A stretch of 64,000 bases of DNA from an uncultured Olsenella sp. GTDB lineage: Bacteria; Actinomycetota; Coriobacteriia; Coriobacteriales; Atopobiaceae. The notes below the pieces were generated by a model. It did not search any database. It was given only the letters and a program-made list of their open reading frames with translations, and had not been told where the DNA came from. This document shows, one piece after another, positions 35,799 to 44,450 of this stretch (its first letter is position 1; the number at the start of each line of letters is the position of its first letter). The position numbers were made by a program, and so were the translations under genes. Location of the stretch: contig CAKUIF010000001.1 in assembly GCA_934660915.1 (NCBI GenBank), forward strand, positions 186,001-250,000, written 5' to 3'.

Positions 35799-36134
35799 CG
35801 GGACCGTCGGTAAGACCGGCGAACCACTGCGCCAGAATCGCCGACCGTCGGTAAGACCGGCTGCCCGCTGCGCCAAAACCCGGGAGCGTCGGTATCCGCA
35901 GCCGGGTTTCCACGCGCTGATAATACCGACGCTCCCCGATTCCCGCGCACAGCACGGGCCGCCTTACCGACGGTCGAGGTTTTAGGCGCAGACCCTACCG
36001 ACGCTCCCGGTTTCTCGCGCAGCCGGCGTCGCGATTTACCGACGCTCTCGTTATCCCGCGCAGCCGGCGGCAATCGCGCCGATGTCCCGTCATTTGGCAA
36101 GAAGGGCCTCGCCCGCCGGCGCCCCCGCAGGCAC
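35799..36134. repeat. CGTCGGTA repeat array
   Basis: The gap between the MFS and isochorismatase genes holds about seven copies of a core G(A/G)(C/G)CGTCGGTA: three in direct orientation (near 35801, 35848 and 35885) and four inverted (near 35926, 35968, 35995 and 36037). Copies are joined by CTGCGCCA / GCGCAG blocks. The first two units form a direct repeat of about 47 bp. It resembles the array at 1475 in plan but not in sequence. Confidence 0.8.
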
Positions 36135-36665
36135 TTACAGGACGGCGACCTGGCAGCTGCGCATGGTGGCCAGAGCCGCCTCGTGACTCGCGGGCGTGAC
36201 GCCGGCGCACAGCTTGACCTCCACGCGCATCGGGACCTCGGGCAGCATGGCCTTGATCAGCAGCGCGTTGCTCACCACGCAGATGTCGGTGCACAGCCCC
36301 GCAAGCTCGATCGAGTCGATGGGGCGCTCGGCGTTTCTTTCCACGAGCCACGCCGCGAGCTCGGCGGAGCCGAAGGTCGGCTTATCGAAGACGGGCGCGC
36401 CGAGCCCCTCGGCCACCTCCGCAACCGCGGGCACGAGCTCCCAGCCGGCCGTCCCGCGCACGCAGTGAGTCACGGGGAGGTTCCTGCCCTCCTGCGTCTG
36501 CAGGTAGTCCTCGGTGTGCGTGTCGCGGGTAAAGACGACCGTCCCCGCGAAGTCACGCGCACGCGCCGCGACGCCCTCCACGATGGCCTGAGCCTCGGGC
36601 GTGCCGAGCGCCCCGTCCACGAAGTCGTTCTGCATATCGATGACAATCAGGTAATCGTTGGGCAT
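36135..36665 (-). CDS. Isochorismatase-family cysteine hydrolase (nicotinamidase-like)
   Basis: A 176-residue hydrolase. The catalytic Asp lies in IVIDMQNDFVDGAL and the nucleophile Cys in LAGLCTDICVVSNALLIK, with the VTHCVRGTAGWELV segment between. The conserved Lys is likely in FDKPTFGS. The short length and the motifs fit PncA-like or related amidases that release ammonia from nicotinamide or similar amides. GGGAGG precedes the ATG. Confidence 0.85.
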   Translation of the reverse strand: MPNDYLIVIDMQNDFVDGALGTPEAQAIVEGVAARARDFAGTVVFTRDTHTEDYLQTQEGRNLPVTHCVRGTAGWELVPAVAEVAEGLGAPVFDKPTFGSAELAAWLVERNAERPIDSIELAGLCTDICVVSNALLIKAMLPEVPMRVEVKLCAGVTPASHEAALATMRSCQVAVL

Positions 36666-36982
36666 CTGTCCTCCCGGATCCGACCGATTTTCGTTGCAAC
36701 GATGGTACCTTAGCCGACCCGCCGCGACGTGCGCAGGCGGGCTCGCGGCCGCTATCCCCGGCGGCTCCGGCGGACAATTTCAGCGGCAAATCGACGCGAG
36801 AATTAGATAAACATTTTTTATCGTATGCACTTTCCGGCAACCGGGATGCCGGTTGGCTCCGATGTACTCCAGAAAACACAACGCAGAGCATGTGAGGAAA
36901 TTAAATAAGGCCTTTGACCTGTTGTAAAATCATATTTTCTTCCTGCACCACATATTGTAAGAAGCGCGACCGAGGAGGACCC
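36666..36982. other. 317-bp leader of the molybdenum hydroxylase operon
   Basis: The part next to the operon is AT-rich and should hold the promoter. A small hairpin CAACCGG-GATG-CCGGTTG lies at 36838-36855. I looked for a purine or Moco riboswitch and saw no convincing core. TTGACC at 36915-36920 is a candidate -35, but no well-spaced -10 follows. Confidence 0.4.
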
Positions 36983-37834
36983 GTGCTCAAATTCGAGCAG
37001 TATGCTCGCCCAGCCACCGCGAAGGAGGCCTACGACCTTCTGCAAGAAAACCGTCTTGCGACCGTCATAGGCGGAATGATGTGGCTTCGCCTCTCCGACC
37101 GAACCATCCCGGTGGGAATCGACCTTTCCGGCTGCGGCCTGGACCAGATCGAGGAGACCGACGACGCCTTCATCATCGGCGCCATGGTCACGCTCGGCCA
37201 GCTCGAGAACCACGAGGGCTTCGCGCGCATGACGCGCAACGTCTTCACTGACGGCGTCCACGACATCGTGGGCACGCAGTTCCGCAACCTCGCCACGGTC
37301 GGCGGCTCCGCCTATGCGCGCATGGGGTTCTCCGACATCGTCGTCGCCCTTCTTCCCCTCGACACCTGGGTGGAGTTCACCGGCGCCGGCACCATGCGCT
37401 TCGCCGACTTCGTCAACGGCGGCGCGGCGCGCGACGTGCTCGAGCGCATCATCGTAAAGAAGCACGACTACCGCGCGAGCTTCCAGTGCCTGCGCAATTC
37501 CGCCACGGACTTCTCGACGCTCAACGTCTGCGCCGCGCTGTGGGACGACGAGTGGCACCTGGCCGTGGGCGCGAGGCCCAAGAAGGCCAAGTTCCTCGAG
37601 GGCGACGACCTCAGCCTGCCGCGCGAGTTCACCCCCGACGAGCTCGCGGCGGCCTGCGAGCGCGCCCGCTACCTCAACTACGGCACCGACCGCCGCGCCA
37701 GCGCCGACTACCGCGCCGAGCTCGCCGAGATCCTTTCCCGCCGCGCCATCCTTACCGCCGCGAACCAGCTCGACGTCGAGTCCGAGCTCCGCCTGGCCGC
37801 CGAGGCCGCCAAGCCCAAGGGGGTCTCCGCATAA
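36983..37834 (+). CDS. FAD-binding subunit of a molybdenum hydroxylase
   Basis: A 283-residue protein of the CoxM/XdhB type, the FAD-carrying medium subunit that passes electrons from the iron-sulfur centres. It begins MLKFEQYARPATAKEAYDLL and has the FAD pyrophosphate region (ATVIGGMMWLRL), the GTQFRNLATVGGSAYAR motif and a C-terminal CO-dehydrogenase-flavoprotein-like domain. The start is a GTG at 36983 after GAGGAGGA. Its stop overlaps the start of the next gene by one base (TAATG). Confidence 0.86.
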   Translation: MLKFEQYARPATAKEAYDLLQENRLATVIGGMMWLRLSDRTIPVGIDLSGCGLDQIEETDDAFIIGAMVTLGQLENHEGFARMTRNVFTDGVHDIVGTQFRNLATVGGSAYARMGFSDIVVALLPLDTWVEFTGAGTMRFADFVNGGAARDVLERIIVKKHDYRASFQCLRNSATDFSTLNVCAALWDDEWHLAVGARPKKAKFLEGDDLSLPREFTPDELAAACERARYLNYGTDRRASADYRAELAEILSRRAILTAANQLDVESELRLAAEAAKPKGVSA

Positions 37835-40689
37835 TGAACGTCACCTTTACGCTCAACGGACGCCAGGTCACCGAGGACGTCGCGCCCGACCAGACTCTCT
37901 TTGCGTGGCTTCGCGCCCACCACATCTCGTCCGTCAAGTGCGGCTGCGAGACGAGCAACTGCGGCCTGTGCACCGTGTGGCTCGACGACGAGCCGGTGCT
38001 GTCGTGCTCCATGCTCATGGCCCGCGTCGACGGCCACGCCGTGACCACCCTCGAGGGGGTCGGCGCAGAGCGCGAGCTGTTCGCCCGCTGCCTCGCCGAG
38101 GAGGGCGCCGAGCAGTGCGGCTTCTGCTCCCCCGGCCTCGAGATGGACGTGCTCGCCCTCGACCGCAAGCACCCCGACGCCGACGACGAGACCATCCGCC
38201 GCTTCCTTTCCGGCAACCTCTGCCGCTGCTCCGGCTATGCCGGCCAGATGCGCGCCATCCGCCGCTTCCTCGGCCGCCACAAAAACCCGGGCGGCAAGCT
38301 CTCCGAGCGCTCCGAGTCCGCCGTCGCCATGGAGAAGCAGGTCAAGGCCGCAAGCAAGGGCGTCACGTCCTCCGACCGCGGCAGCTCGCTGTCCCGCCCC
38401 GTCGTAAAGAAGGACGCCGCCGCGCTTCTTGCCGGCAAGCCCGCCTTCACCGACGACCTCGCGCCCGACGACGCGCTCATCGTCAAGCTCATCCGCAGCG
38501 GCCAGGCCCACGCCCGCGTGACCAAGGTCGACACCTCCCGCGCCCTCGCCGTCCCTGGCGTCGTCGCCGTCTACACCCCCGAGGACGTGCCGCACAACCG
38601 CTTTACTCTGGCCGGCCAGTCCTTCCTCGAGTGCTCCCCCTACGACACCGTGATCCTCGACGACGTGGTCCGCTACGTCGGCGACGAGGTCGCCATGGTC
38701 GTGGCCGAGACCGAGGAGGCCGCGGCTGCCGCCGTCAAGCTCGTCAAGGTCACCTACGAGAAGCTGCCCGCCATCCTCAACATGGACGAGGCCCTCGACA
38801 ACCCGATCGTGATCCACCCCGAGGACGACTGGTCCTACGGCGCCGACCGCACGGGCGACCCCAAGCGCAACCTCGTGGCCCACGACGTCCACGAGCACGG
38901 CGACGTCGAGGCGGCGCTCGCAGACTCCGACGTCGTGCTCGAGCGCGAGTACCACACCCAGGCCGCCGAGCAGGCCATGATGGAGACCATGCGCTCCTAC
39001 GCCTACACCGACGCCTTCGGCCGACTGACCGTCGTGGCGTCCACGCAGGTGCCCTTCCACATCCGCCGCCAGGTCGCCACCGCCCTCGGCATCCCCAAGA
39101 GCCAGGTCCGTGTGATCAAGCCTCGCGTCGGCGGCGGCTTCGGCGCAAAGCAAACCGGCTGCAACGAGGTCTTCGCGGCCTTCGCCGCCCTGAAGACGGG
39201 CCGCCCCTGCAAGTGCATCTACACCCGCGCCGAGACGATGAGCTGCTCGAACTCTCGCCACGAGATGAAGATGCGCGTGAGGATCGGCGCAAAGAAGGAC
39301 GGCACCATCACCGCCATCGACCTCTACGCGCTTTCCAACGCCGGTGCCTACGGCTACCACGGCACGACCACCATCGGCCTCGTGGGCGCAAAGTCCCTGC
39401 CGATCTACAACCGCGCCGCGAGCCGCTTCAGCTACGACGTCGTGTACACGAACATGATGCCCGGCGGCGCGTACCGCGGCTACGGCGCCACGCAGGGCTG
39501 CTTCGCCGTCGAGTCCGCCGTCAACGAGCTCGCCGACGAGCTCGGCATGGACCCCTGCGAGGTCAGGCTCAAGAACCTCGTCAAGGAGGGCGAGACCCTC
39601 TGGCAGCTCGGCGAGGAGCCCCTGCGCAGCTGCCGCATCGACGAGTGCCTCGAGCGCGTCATGCACCTCACCGGCTGGAAGCGCCGCCCGCTCGTCGAGG
39701 ACCTCGGCGACAAGGTCCGCTCCCGCGGCGTGGCCCTCACCATGCAGGGCTCCGGCATCTCGAACGTCGACATCGCCAACGTCGACATCACCCTCGAGGA
39801 CGACGGCTTCTACGTGCTCAAGATCGGCGCGACCGACGTGGGCACCGGCGCCGACACTATCCTCGCCCAGATTGCGGCCGAGGTCCTCGGCTGCGACGTC
39901 GACCACGTAATCACCAAGGGCGTCGACACCGACACCTCCCCCTTCGACACCGGCGCCTACGCATCTTCGGGCACCTACACGACGGGCGGCGCCGTGGTCT
40001 TTGCGGCCAACGACCTCGTCGAGAAGATCCGCGCGCAGGCAGCAACGTGGTGGGGCATCGACGTCGACGACGTCGAGTTCGACTCCGGCCTCGTGCAGAC
40101 CGCCGACGGCAAGAAAAAGATGACCGTCGCCGAGATGGCCAACCGCGCCATCGGCTTCGGCCTCAACCCGGGCATGCTCTCGGGCCACGGCTCCAACACC
40201 CAGCCGCAGTCTCCCCCGCCCTTCATCGCCGCCGTGGCCGAGGTCGAGGTCGACAAGGAGACCGGCAAGTACGAGCTCACCGACTACGCCGCCGTCGTCG
40301 ACTGCGGAACCGTCATCAACACGAACCTCGCCCGCGTCCAGGTCGAGGGCGGCCTCGTCCAGGGCATCGGCATGGCCATGTGCGAGGACGTGAACTACGA
40401 CGCAAAAGGCAAGATGCGCACGGACTCCTTCATGCAGTACAAGATCCCGACCCGCATGGACGTGCCGGACGTCCGCGTCGAGTTCATGCCGAGCTACGAG
40501 CCCACCGGCCCCTTCGGCGCGAAGTCCATCGGCGAGGTCGTCATCAACACCCCGTCGCCGGCCATCGCGAGCGCCGTCGCGCACGCCACGGGCAACTACG
40601 TCCGCTCGCTGCCGATCACGCCCGAGAAGGCGCTTCACGGCGATGCGGAAGTCGCCCCTGCCCCGCGCAACGCAGCCAAGCCCGAGTAA
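37834..40689 (+). CDS. Molybdenum hydroxylase with fused 2Fe-2S and molybdopterin domains
   Basis: A 951-residue protein that joins the two other parts of a xanthine dehydrogenase-type enzyme. Residues 1-150 hold two [2Fe-2S] sites: Cys38, 43, 46 and 58, then Cys95, 98, 130 and 132. Residues from about 195 form the molybdopterin-binding part, with GGGFGAK at 433-439 and FGAKSIGEVV near 910, where the catalytic Glu is expected. A linker of about 45 residues, rich in Ser and Lys, joins them. In many bacteria these are two genes. The substrate is probably a purine or other N-heterocycle. Confidence 0.88.
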   Translation: MNVTFTLNGRQVTEDVAPDQTLFAWLRAHHISSVKCGCETSNCGLCTVWLDDEPVLSCSMLMARVDGHAVTTLEGVGAERELFARCLAEEGAEQCGFCSPGLEMDVLALDRKHPDADDETIRRFLSGNLCRCSGYAGQMRAIRRFLGRHKNPGGKLSERSESAVAMEKQVKAASKGVTSSDRGSSLSRPVVKKDAAALLAGKPAFTDDLAPDDALIVKLIRSGQAHARVTKVDTSRALAVPGVVAVYTPEDVPHNRFTLAGQSFLECSPYDTVILDDVVRYVGDEVAMVVAETEEAAAAAVKLVKVTYEKLPAILNMDEALDNPIVIHPEDDWSYGADRTGDPKRNLVAHDVHEHGDVEAALADSDVVLEREYHTQAAEQAMMETMRSYAYTDAFGRLTVVASTQVPFHIRRQVATALGIPKSQVRVIKPRVGGGFGAKQTGCNEVFAAFAALKTGRPCKCIYTRAETMSCSNSRHEMKMRVRIGAKKDGTITAIDLYALSNAGAYGYHGTTTIGLVGAKSLPIYNRAASRFSYDVVYTNMMPGGAYRGYGATQGCFAVESAVNELADELGMDPCEVRLKNLVKEGETLWQLGEEPLRSCRIDECLERVMHLTGWKRRPLVEDLGDKVRSRGVALTMQGSGISNVDIANVDITLEDDGFYVLKIGATDVGTGADTILAQIAAEVLGCDVDHVITKGVDTDTSPFDTGAYASSGTYTTGGAVVFAANDLVEKIRAQAATWWGIDVDDVEFDSGLVQTADGKKKMTVAEMANRAIGFGLNPGMLSGHGSNTQPQSPPPFIAAVAEVEVDKETGKYELTDYAAVVDCGTVINTNLARVQVEGGLVQGIGMAMCEDVNYDAKGKMRTDSFMQYKIPTRMDVPDVRVEFMPSYEPTGPFGAKSIGEVVINTPSPAIASAVAHATGNYVRSLPITPEKALHGDAEVAPAPRNAAKPE

Positions 40690-40717
40690 CGGACACGGCC
40701 TGACTCATTTGCTCGCA

Positions 40718-40756
40718 ACGCACCCCGCCGACAGCTTACGGCGGGGTGCGTTTTCG
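40718..40756 (+). terminator. Terminator of the molybdenum hydroxylase operon
   Basis: Perfect 13-bp arms ACGCACCCCGCCG / CGGCGGGGTGCGT with an 8-base loop, followed by TTTCG. Confidence 0.85.
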
Positions 40757-40904
40757 TATAGGTATTCCGTCACGCAGCCGGGCCGAGACCCGCCGCCCGC
40801 CGATTGCAAGCCCGCCCCATTGCCCTCGGACTGTGCGAGAAGAACTATGCTCAGGAGACCCCGATAAGCGCATCCGTCAACCCGGACGAACGAAGGAGCC
40901 TCCT

Positions 40905-41396
40905 ATGGATATCAACGAAGCATATGAGAACCTTGGCTACAAGAAGGTCTTCGCCTCCCTCGACGGCTCCGATTTGCAGTACGACGTCCTTGCGCGCGCC
41001 ATCGTCATCGCGTCGAACAACCACGCGGAGCTCTACGTCGGCCACGTGATCGACGCGACGGTTTTCGAGGGAACCGGAATCAGCATCGGCTCCGTTGTTC
41101 CCAAGCTCGAGCAGGCCTTCCGTGACCAGATTGCGCCGCTCATCGACGACGCCGCGGCGAATCCGCGCATCCCGAACGTCGAGGTGCAGATCAAGGTCGG
41201 CCGCATCCGCGAGACGCTCAAGGAAAAGATGATCGACGTGATCGAGCCTGACGTCATCGTCTGCGGCGCGCGCGGGCTCTCGAGCATCAAGTACGCGCTT
41301 TTGGGATCCATCTCGACGTACCTGCTGCGCAACTGCACCTGTGACATCCTCGTGGTCAAGCGCCCGGCCATCGCCGGTGCGAGCAAGCCGCTGTAG
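40905..41396 (+). CDS. Universal stress protein (UspA family)
   Basis: A 163-residue single-domain Usp. It begins YKKVFASLDGSDLQYDVLARAI and has the ATP-binding-type segment VIVCGARGLSSIKYALLGSIS then LLRNCTCDILVVKRP. The GxxG-x9-G(S/T) pattern suggests an ATP-binding Usp. AAGGAG precedes the ATG at 40905. It is monocistronic and convergent with acpS. Role: stress adaptation, not defined further. Confidence 0.9.
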   Translation: MDINEAYENLGYKKVFASLDGSDLQYDVLARAIVIASNNHAELYVGHVIDATVFEGTGISIGSVVPKLEQAFRDQIAPLIDDAAANPRIPNVEVQIKVGRIRETLKEKMIDVIEPDVIVCGARGLSSIKYALLGSISTYLLRNCTCDILVVKRPAIAGASKPL

Positions 41397-41411
41397 GAGA
41401 AGGCAGGCGAG

Positions 41412-41813
41412 CTACTGCGCGAGCGCGATCGCCTCGACGTAGCCAGTCTCGTTGGTTACCGAAACAAGAATCGAAGACACGCCGGCGCCCGCGAAGACCT
41501 CCGCGAGCGCACCGTCCATGACGACCTCGGGCTGGCCCGTAGGCGCATCGAGGCACTCGACGCTGCGCAGGTCGAAGCCTTCCTGAGTGAGCGGCGCTAC
41601 CGCCTTGAAGACGGCTTCCTTGACGGCAAAGCGCCCGGCGAGGTACTGGCAGGCGTCGTGCCTGCCGCGCGCCTGGGCAAGCTCGGCAGGCGTAAAGGTC
41701 CGCTCGACGAAGGCGCAAGGAGCTGCCTGCGACGCGTCGAACCCCTCGCAAACCTGCCGGAACTCCGTCAAGTCGACCAAATCTATGCCCACACCTAAAA
41801 CCAAGTCCGTCAT
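41412..41813 (-). CDS. acpS: Holo-[acyl-carrier-protein] synthase
   Basis: A 133-residue phosphopantetheinyl transferase that activates acyl carrier protein for fatty acid synthesis. GVGIDLVDLTEF carries the Mg-binding Asp (residue 10) and RFAVKEAVFKAV carries the Glu-x-x-x-Lys of the active site. FTPAELAQA is the third family motif. Length fits the family. The ribosome site (AAGAGGG) is unusually close to the ATG. Confidence 0.92.
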   Translation of the reverse strand: MTDLVLGVGIDLVDLTEFRQVCEGFDASQAAPCAFVERTFTPAELAQARGRHDACQYLAGRFAVKEAVFKAVAPLTQEGFDLRSVECLDAPTGQPEVVMDGALAEVFAGAGVSSILVSVTNETGYVEAIALAQ

Positions 41814-41915
41814 CCCTCTTGATCGCGAACCAACTGGTTAATAATAGCCGCAACCCATAGCTGCCGACATACAAGTCAATTGCAAACCAAAGACGGCAAC
41901 ACGGCGCTTGATTCA

Positions 41916-42048
41916 AATTACTGAGCGAAGTCGGTATCCTTTTTCGAAAACCTTGGGTAGACCAGCACAGATACTTGCTAAACAGCAGGGTTTTGATACT
42001 TTATCGATACCTCTACTCAGGGTTTTGAAATTCAGATACCGACTTCGC
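41916..42048. repeat. Left GCGAAGTCGGTATCC repeat element framing the nuclease-like gene
   Basis: The element opens with a 45-bp unit at 41916-41960 (AATTACTGAGCGAAGTCGG and onward to CCTTGGGTAG) that recurs at 43155-43199 with two differences. It closes with GATACCGACTTCGC at 42035-42048, the inverted form of its beginning. Between lie two further inverted partial units with GGTTTTGA and GATACC. The whole is an imperfect 37-bp-arm inverted repeat that ends 44 bp before the gene. Confidence 0.88.
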
Positions 42049-42092
42049 ATGTTATTTGCTCTTTAGCGCCCCTCAGACCGAGAGGACATCGC

Positions 42093-43151
42093 ATGGAAAC
42101 GGTTTTCAGCGGCCCGTCGGCCTTCAAATACTATCGAACACCACCGCAGGTCCTTGCGCTCTGCCACGAACTGCCCATGTCGCAGGACCGCGCCACACGC
42201 ACCGCCTTCCCCAACCACCCGACCGCAAAAGCCGTGCTCGGGCAGACGGTGCATACGCTCGTGACGAGCAAATCCGAGCAAACAGGGGCCAAGTACGTAA
42301 AGCAGCACCTATGGAAAGGGCCGCGTCCCTCAGTCGACATATTCGAAGACCCCGTGATCGGCACGCTGACCTCGCCGTTATTCACCCTCTTGACCCTGGC
42401 GCGCGACTACAACGCCATCGAAGTCGCCATGGCAATGTATGAGTTATGCGGCAAGTTCTCGGTTTACGCACCGTCCCCGGAGATCGAAACGTTGCTTCCG
42501 TCCCCGCAAGATGCTCAACGGCTCGGATTCGGTTGGAACCGAGTGACGGGAACCGACGGACGACCGAGTTCGTTATGGATCCGCGAGCCGATCATCGAGC
42601 TCGGCGACCTCAAGGGATTCGTCGACGAGATCAAGGGGATGCGCGGATCTACGACGTTTGCAAAGGCTGCCGATATGGTGCTCGGCGTCGTCCGCTCCCC
42701 GCTCGAGGCGAGCACCGCGATGCTCCTCGGGCTGCCTCGCTCAAAGGGCGGGTACGGTCTTAGCATCCAAACCGACAAGGTTATCCGACTCGGAGCGAGC
42801 GCAAGGGCAATGGTCGGCAAGGATTACCTCGTCGCAGATATCTATGTTGAGTCAAAGGATGGCAGGCACGCGCTCGACATCGAGTGCCAAGGAGAAACCG
42901 TTCATTCGGGTATCGGCGCACGAATCTCCGACGCGGACCGTGCGTGCGCCATCGAGGCGTCGGGCGTCGACATCCTCTATTTGACCGAACGCCAACTGAA
43001 GGATGCCGACAACCTCGCGCTCTTTATCGAATTGGTCGAGGGAAGGCTCCACGAGAAGATGCCTGCGAGGACAGAGCGTATGAAAAACACCGAGCAAGAG
43101 CTCCGCTACCACCTTTTCCAGAATTGGGAAACCCTTTGCGGCGTCTCCTAG
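42093..43151 (+). CDS. DUF559/Vsr-like putative nuclease of a Coriobacteriia-type family
   Basis: A 352-residue protein. The N-terminal 190 residues have no recognised domain (FSGPSAFKYYRTPPQ at the start). The region from 201 reads RSPLEASTAMLLGLPRSKGG, then a strand with Asp249 (VADIY), then LDIECQGETVHSG (Glu264, Gln266, His271) and ISDADRACAIEASGVDILYLT. This order fits the DUF559/Vsr branch of PD-(D/E)XK nucleases, which I know as common in Coriobacteriia. The lysine of the core is replaced by Gln, so activity is not certain. It stands alone, with shared repeat elements on both sides. GAGAGGA precedes the ATG. Confidence 0.6.
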   Translation: METVFSGPSAFKYYRTPPQVLALCHELPMSQDRATRTAFPNHPTAKAVLGQTVHTLVTSKSEQTGAKYVKQHLWKGPRPSVDIFEDPVIGTLTSPLFTLLTLARDYNAIEVAMAMYELCGKFSVYAPSPEIETLLPSPQDAQRLGFGWNRVTGTDGRPSSLWIREPIIELGDLKGFVDEIKGMRGSTTFAKAADMVLGVVRSPLEASTAMLLGLPRSKGGYGLSIQTDKVIRLGASARAMVGKDYLVADIYVESKDGRHALDIECQGETVHSGIGARISDADRACAIEASGVDILYLTERQLKDADNLALFIELVEGRLHEKMPARTERMKNTEQELRYHLFQNWETLCGVS

Positions 43152-43154
43152 ATC

Positions 43155-43287
43155 AATTACTGTGCGAAGTCGGTATCCTTTTTCGAAAACCTTGAGTAGC
43201 CAATCAAAAACAGGCGGCAAAACCCCAGGAAATGAGGTTCTGCCGCCTGTTATACTCGCACTTCCTGAATTAGGATACCGACTTCGC
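43155..43287. repeat. Right GCGAAGTCGGTATCC repeat element with internal hairpin
   Basis: It starts four bases after the nuclease-like gene with the same 45-bp unit as the left element (43155-43199), and ends with GGATACCGACTTCGC at 43273-43287, the inverted form. In its middle is a strong hairpin (AACAGGCGGCA at 43209-43219 with TGCCGCCTGTT at 43241-43251) that may act as a terminator, although no T-run follows. Confidence 0.88.
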
Positions 43288-43328
43288 GCAGTTTTTTGCC
43301 GATGACGCTGGAAAACCCGAGGAACCGA

Positions 43329-44183
43329 CTACTTCGCGCCCGCAAAAGCCAAGGCGAAGGAGCCGGGGCCGCAGTGCGAGGTGATCACGTTGTGCGACTC
43401 GTACCAGCGAATCGACTTGAAGCCGAGCTCGCGAGCGTGCTCCTCGGCGGCGCGCTGAATGGCGTCGGGCAGACCCGCGGAATGCAGGAGGTAGACAACG
43501 TCGGTGTCGTAGTCGCCCTGCAGCGCCATATGGTCCATGAGGCCGATGGCAGCTTTCTCCATGTTGCCGCGCAGCTTCTTGGTCGCCACGAGCTTGCCCT
43601 CGAGCAGCTCGATGATCGGCTTGATGCGAAGCAGGGTTGCCCCGACGAACGCCGCGTTGGAAAGACGGCCACCCGCTCGCAGGTAGCCGAGGTCGCCGGG
43701 CACGAAGCCCATGCGCACACGGCTCGCGAGCTCCTCGGACCATGCCATGAGCTCCTCGACCGAGATGTCGGGGTTCTCCGCGAGGTGGCGGGCGGTCTGC
43801 GTGACGACGAAGCCCTGGCCGATGGTCACGTGACGGGTGTCGAACATGTGAACGTAGTCGCGCCCCTCCGCAGCGGTGCGGGCGGACTCGTAGGAGCACG
43901 TGGTCACGGAAGAGTAGGCGATGTAGAGGATCTGGGCGTTCGGGTGCTCGGCGTGGACGCGGTCGAGAACCACGGAGAAGTCGCCCGGGGTGCAGCCGCT
44001 CGTGCGCGGGAGCACACCGAGCTGGCGGCACTCCTCGAGCATCTCGGCGGGCGGGAGCTCGCCATCGTCGATAGTCTTCTGGCCGATGGAGACGTGCATG
44101 GGCACGATCTCGATGCCGAGCTCGGCCGCCTCGGCGGCAGGGACGTCGGAGCCGGACTCGGCAATGATGACGATTTCACTCAT
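43329..44183 (-). CDS. DegV family fatty acid-binding protein
   Basis: A 284-residue protein with the DegV fold: ESGSDVPAAEAAELGIEIVP, then TSGCTPGDFSVVLDR, AYSSVTTCSYESARTAA and LRAGGRLSNAAFVGATLLRIKPI. These proteins bind a fatty acid and, in Firmicutes, act as FakB partners of the FakA fatty-acid kinase. No fakA gene is in the window. The first Thr-Ser loop is slightly changed (ESGSD). AAAGG precedes the ATG. Confidence 0.87.
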   Translation of the reverse strand: MSEIVIIAESGSDVPAAEAAELGIEIVPMHVSIGQKTIDDGELPPAEMLEECRQLGVLPRTSGCTPGDFSVVLDRVHAEHPNAQILYIAYSSVTTCSYESARTAAEGRDYVHMFDTRHVTIGQGFVVTQTARHLAENPDISVEELMAWSEELASRVRMGFVPGDLGYLRAGGRLSNAAFVGATLLRIKPIIELLEGKLVATKKLRGNMEKAAIGLMDHMALQGDYDTDVVYLLHSAGLPDAIQRAAEEHARELGFKSIRWYESHNVITSHCGPGSFALAFAGAK

Positions 44184-44450
44184 GATATTTGCCTTTCTGC
44201 GCAGGTCATGTATTGTTTTGAACTATGGTCAAAGATTCTGACCGCAGTTTGAGCAGGTAAACGCATCGATGCAATCATACGACCGCCTTCTGTTCAAAAC
44301 GCAATCTTCACAGGCTTCATTAAGCTCCGTACACAAAAGCAAAGCTCAATTTCTATCAACGAAATAACGCCAGCCTCCTTGGCCCTCAGCCGAACAGCTA
44401 GGGGTACGATTGCAAAGGCAAAACCGTCACCACCTGCAGGTCGGAGTCAC

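Noticed and set aside
36838..36855. Moco riboswitch upstream of the molybdenum hydroxylase operon
   Set aside because: Only a 7-bp hairpin is visible, and I could not place the conserved helices and loops of the Moco motif.
37708..40638. Very long open frame on the minus strand opposite the molybdenum hydroxylase
   Set aside because: A 976-codon frame with low-complexity His/Val/Asp-rich translation. It is a shadow of the GC-rich coding strand, which has clear cofactor motifs.
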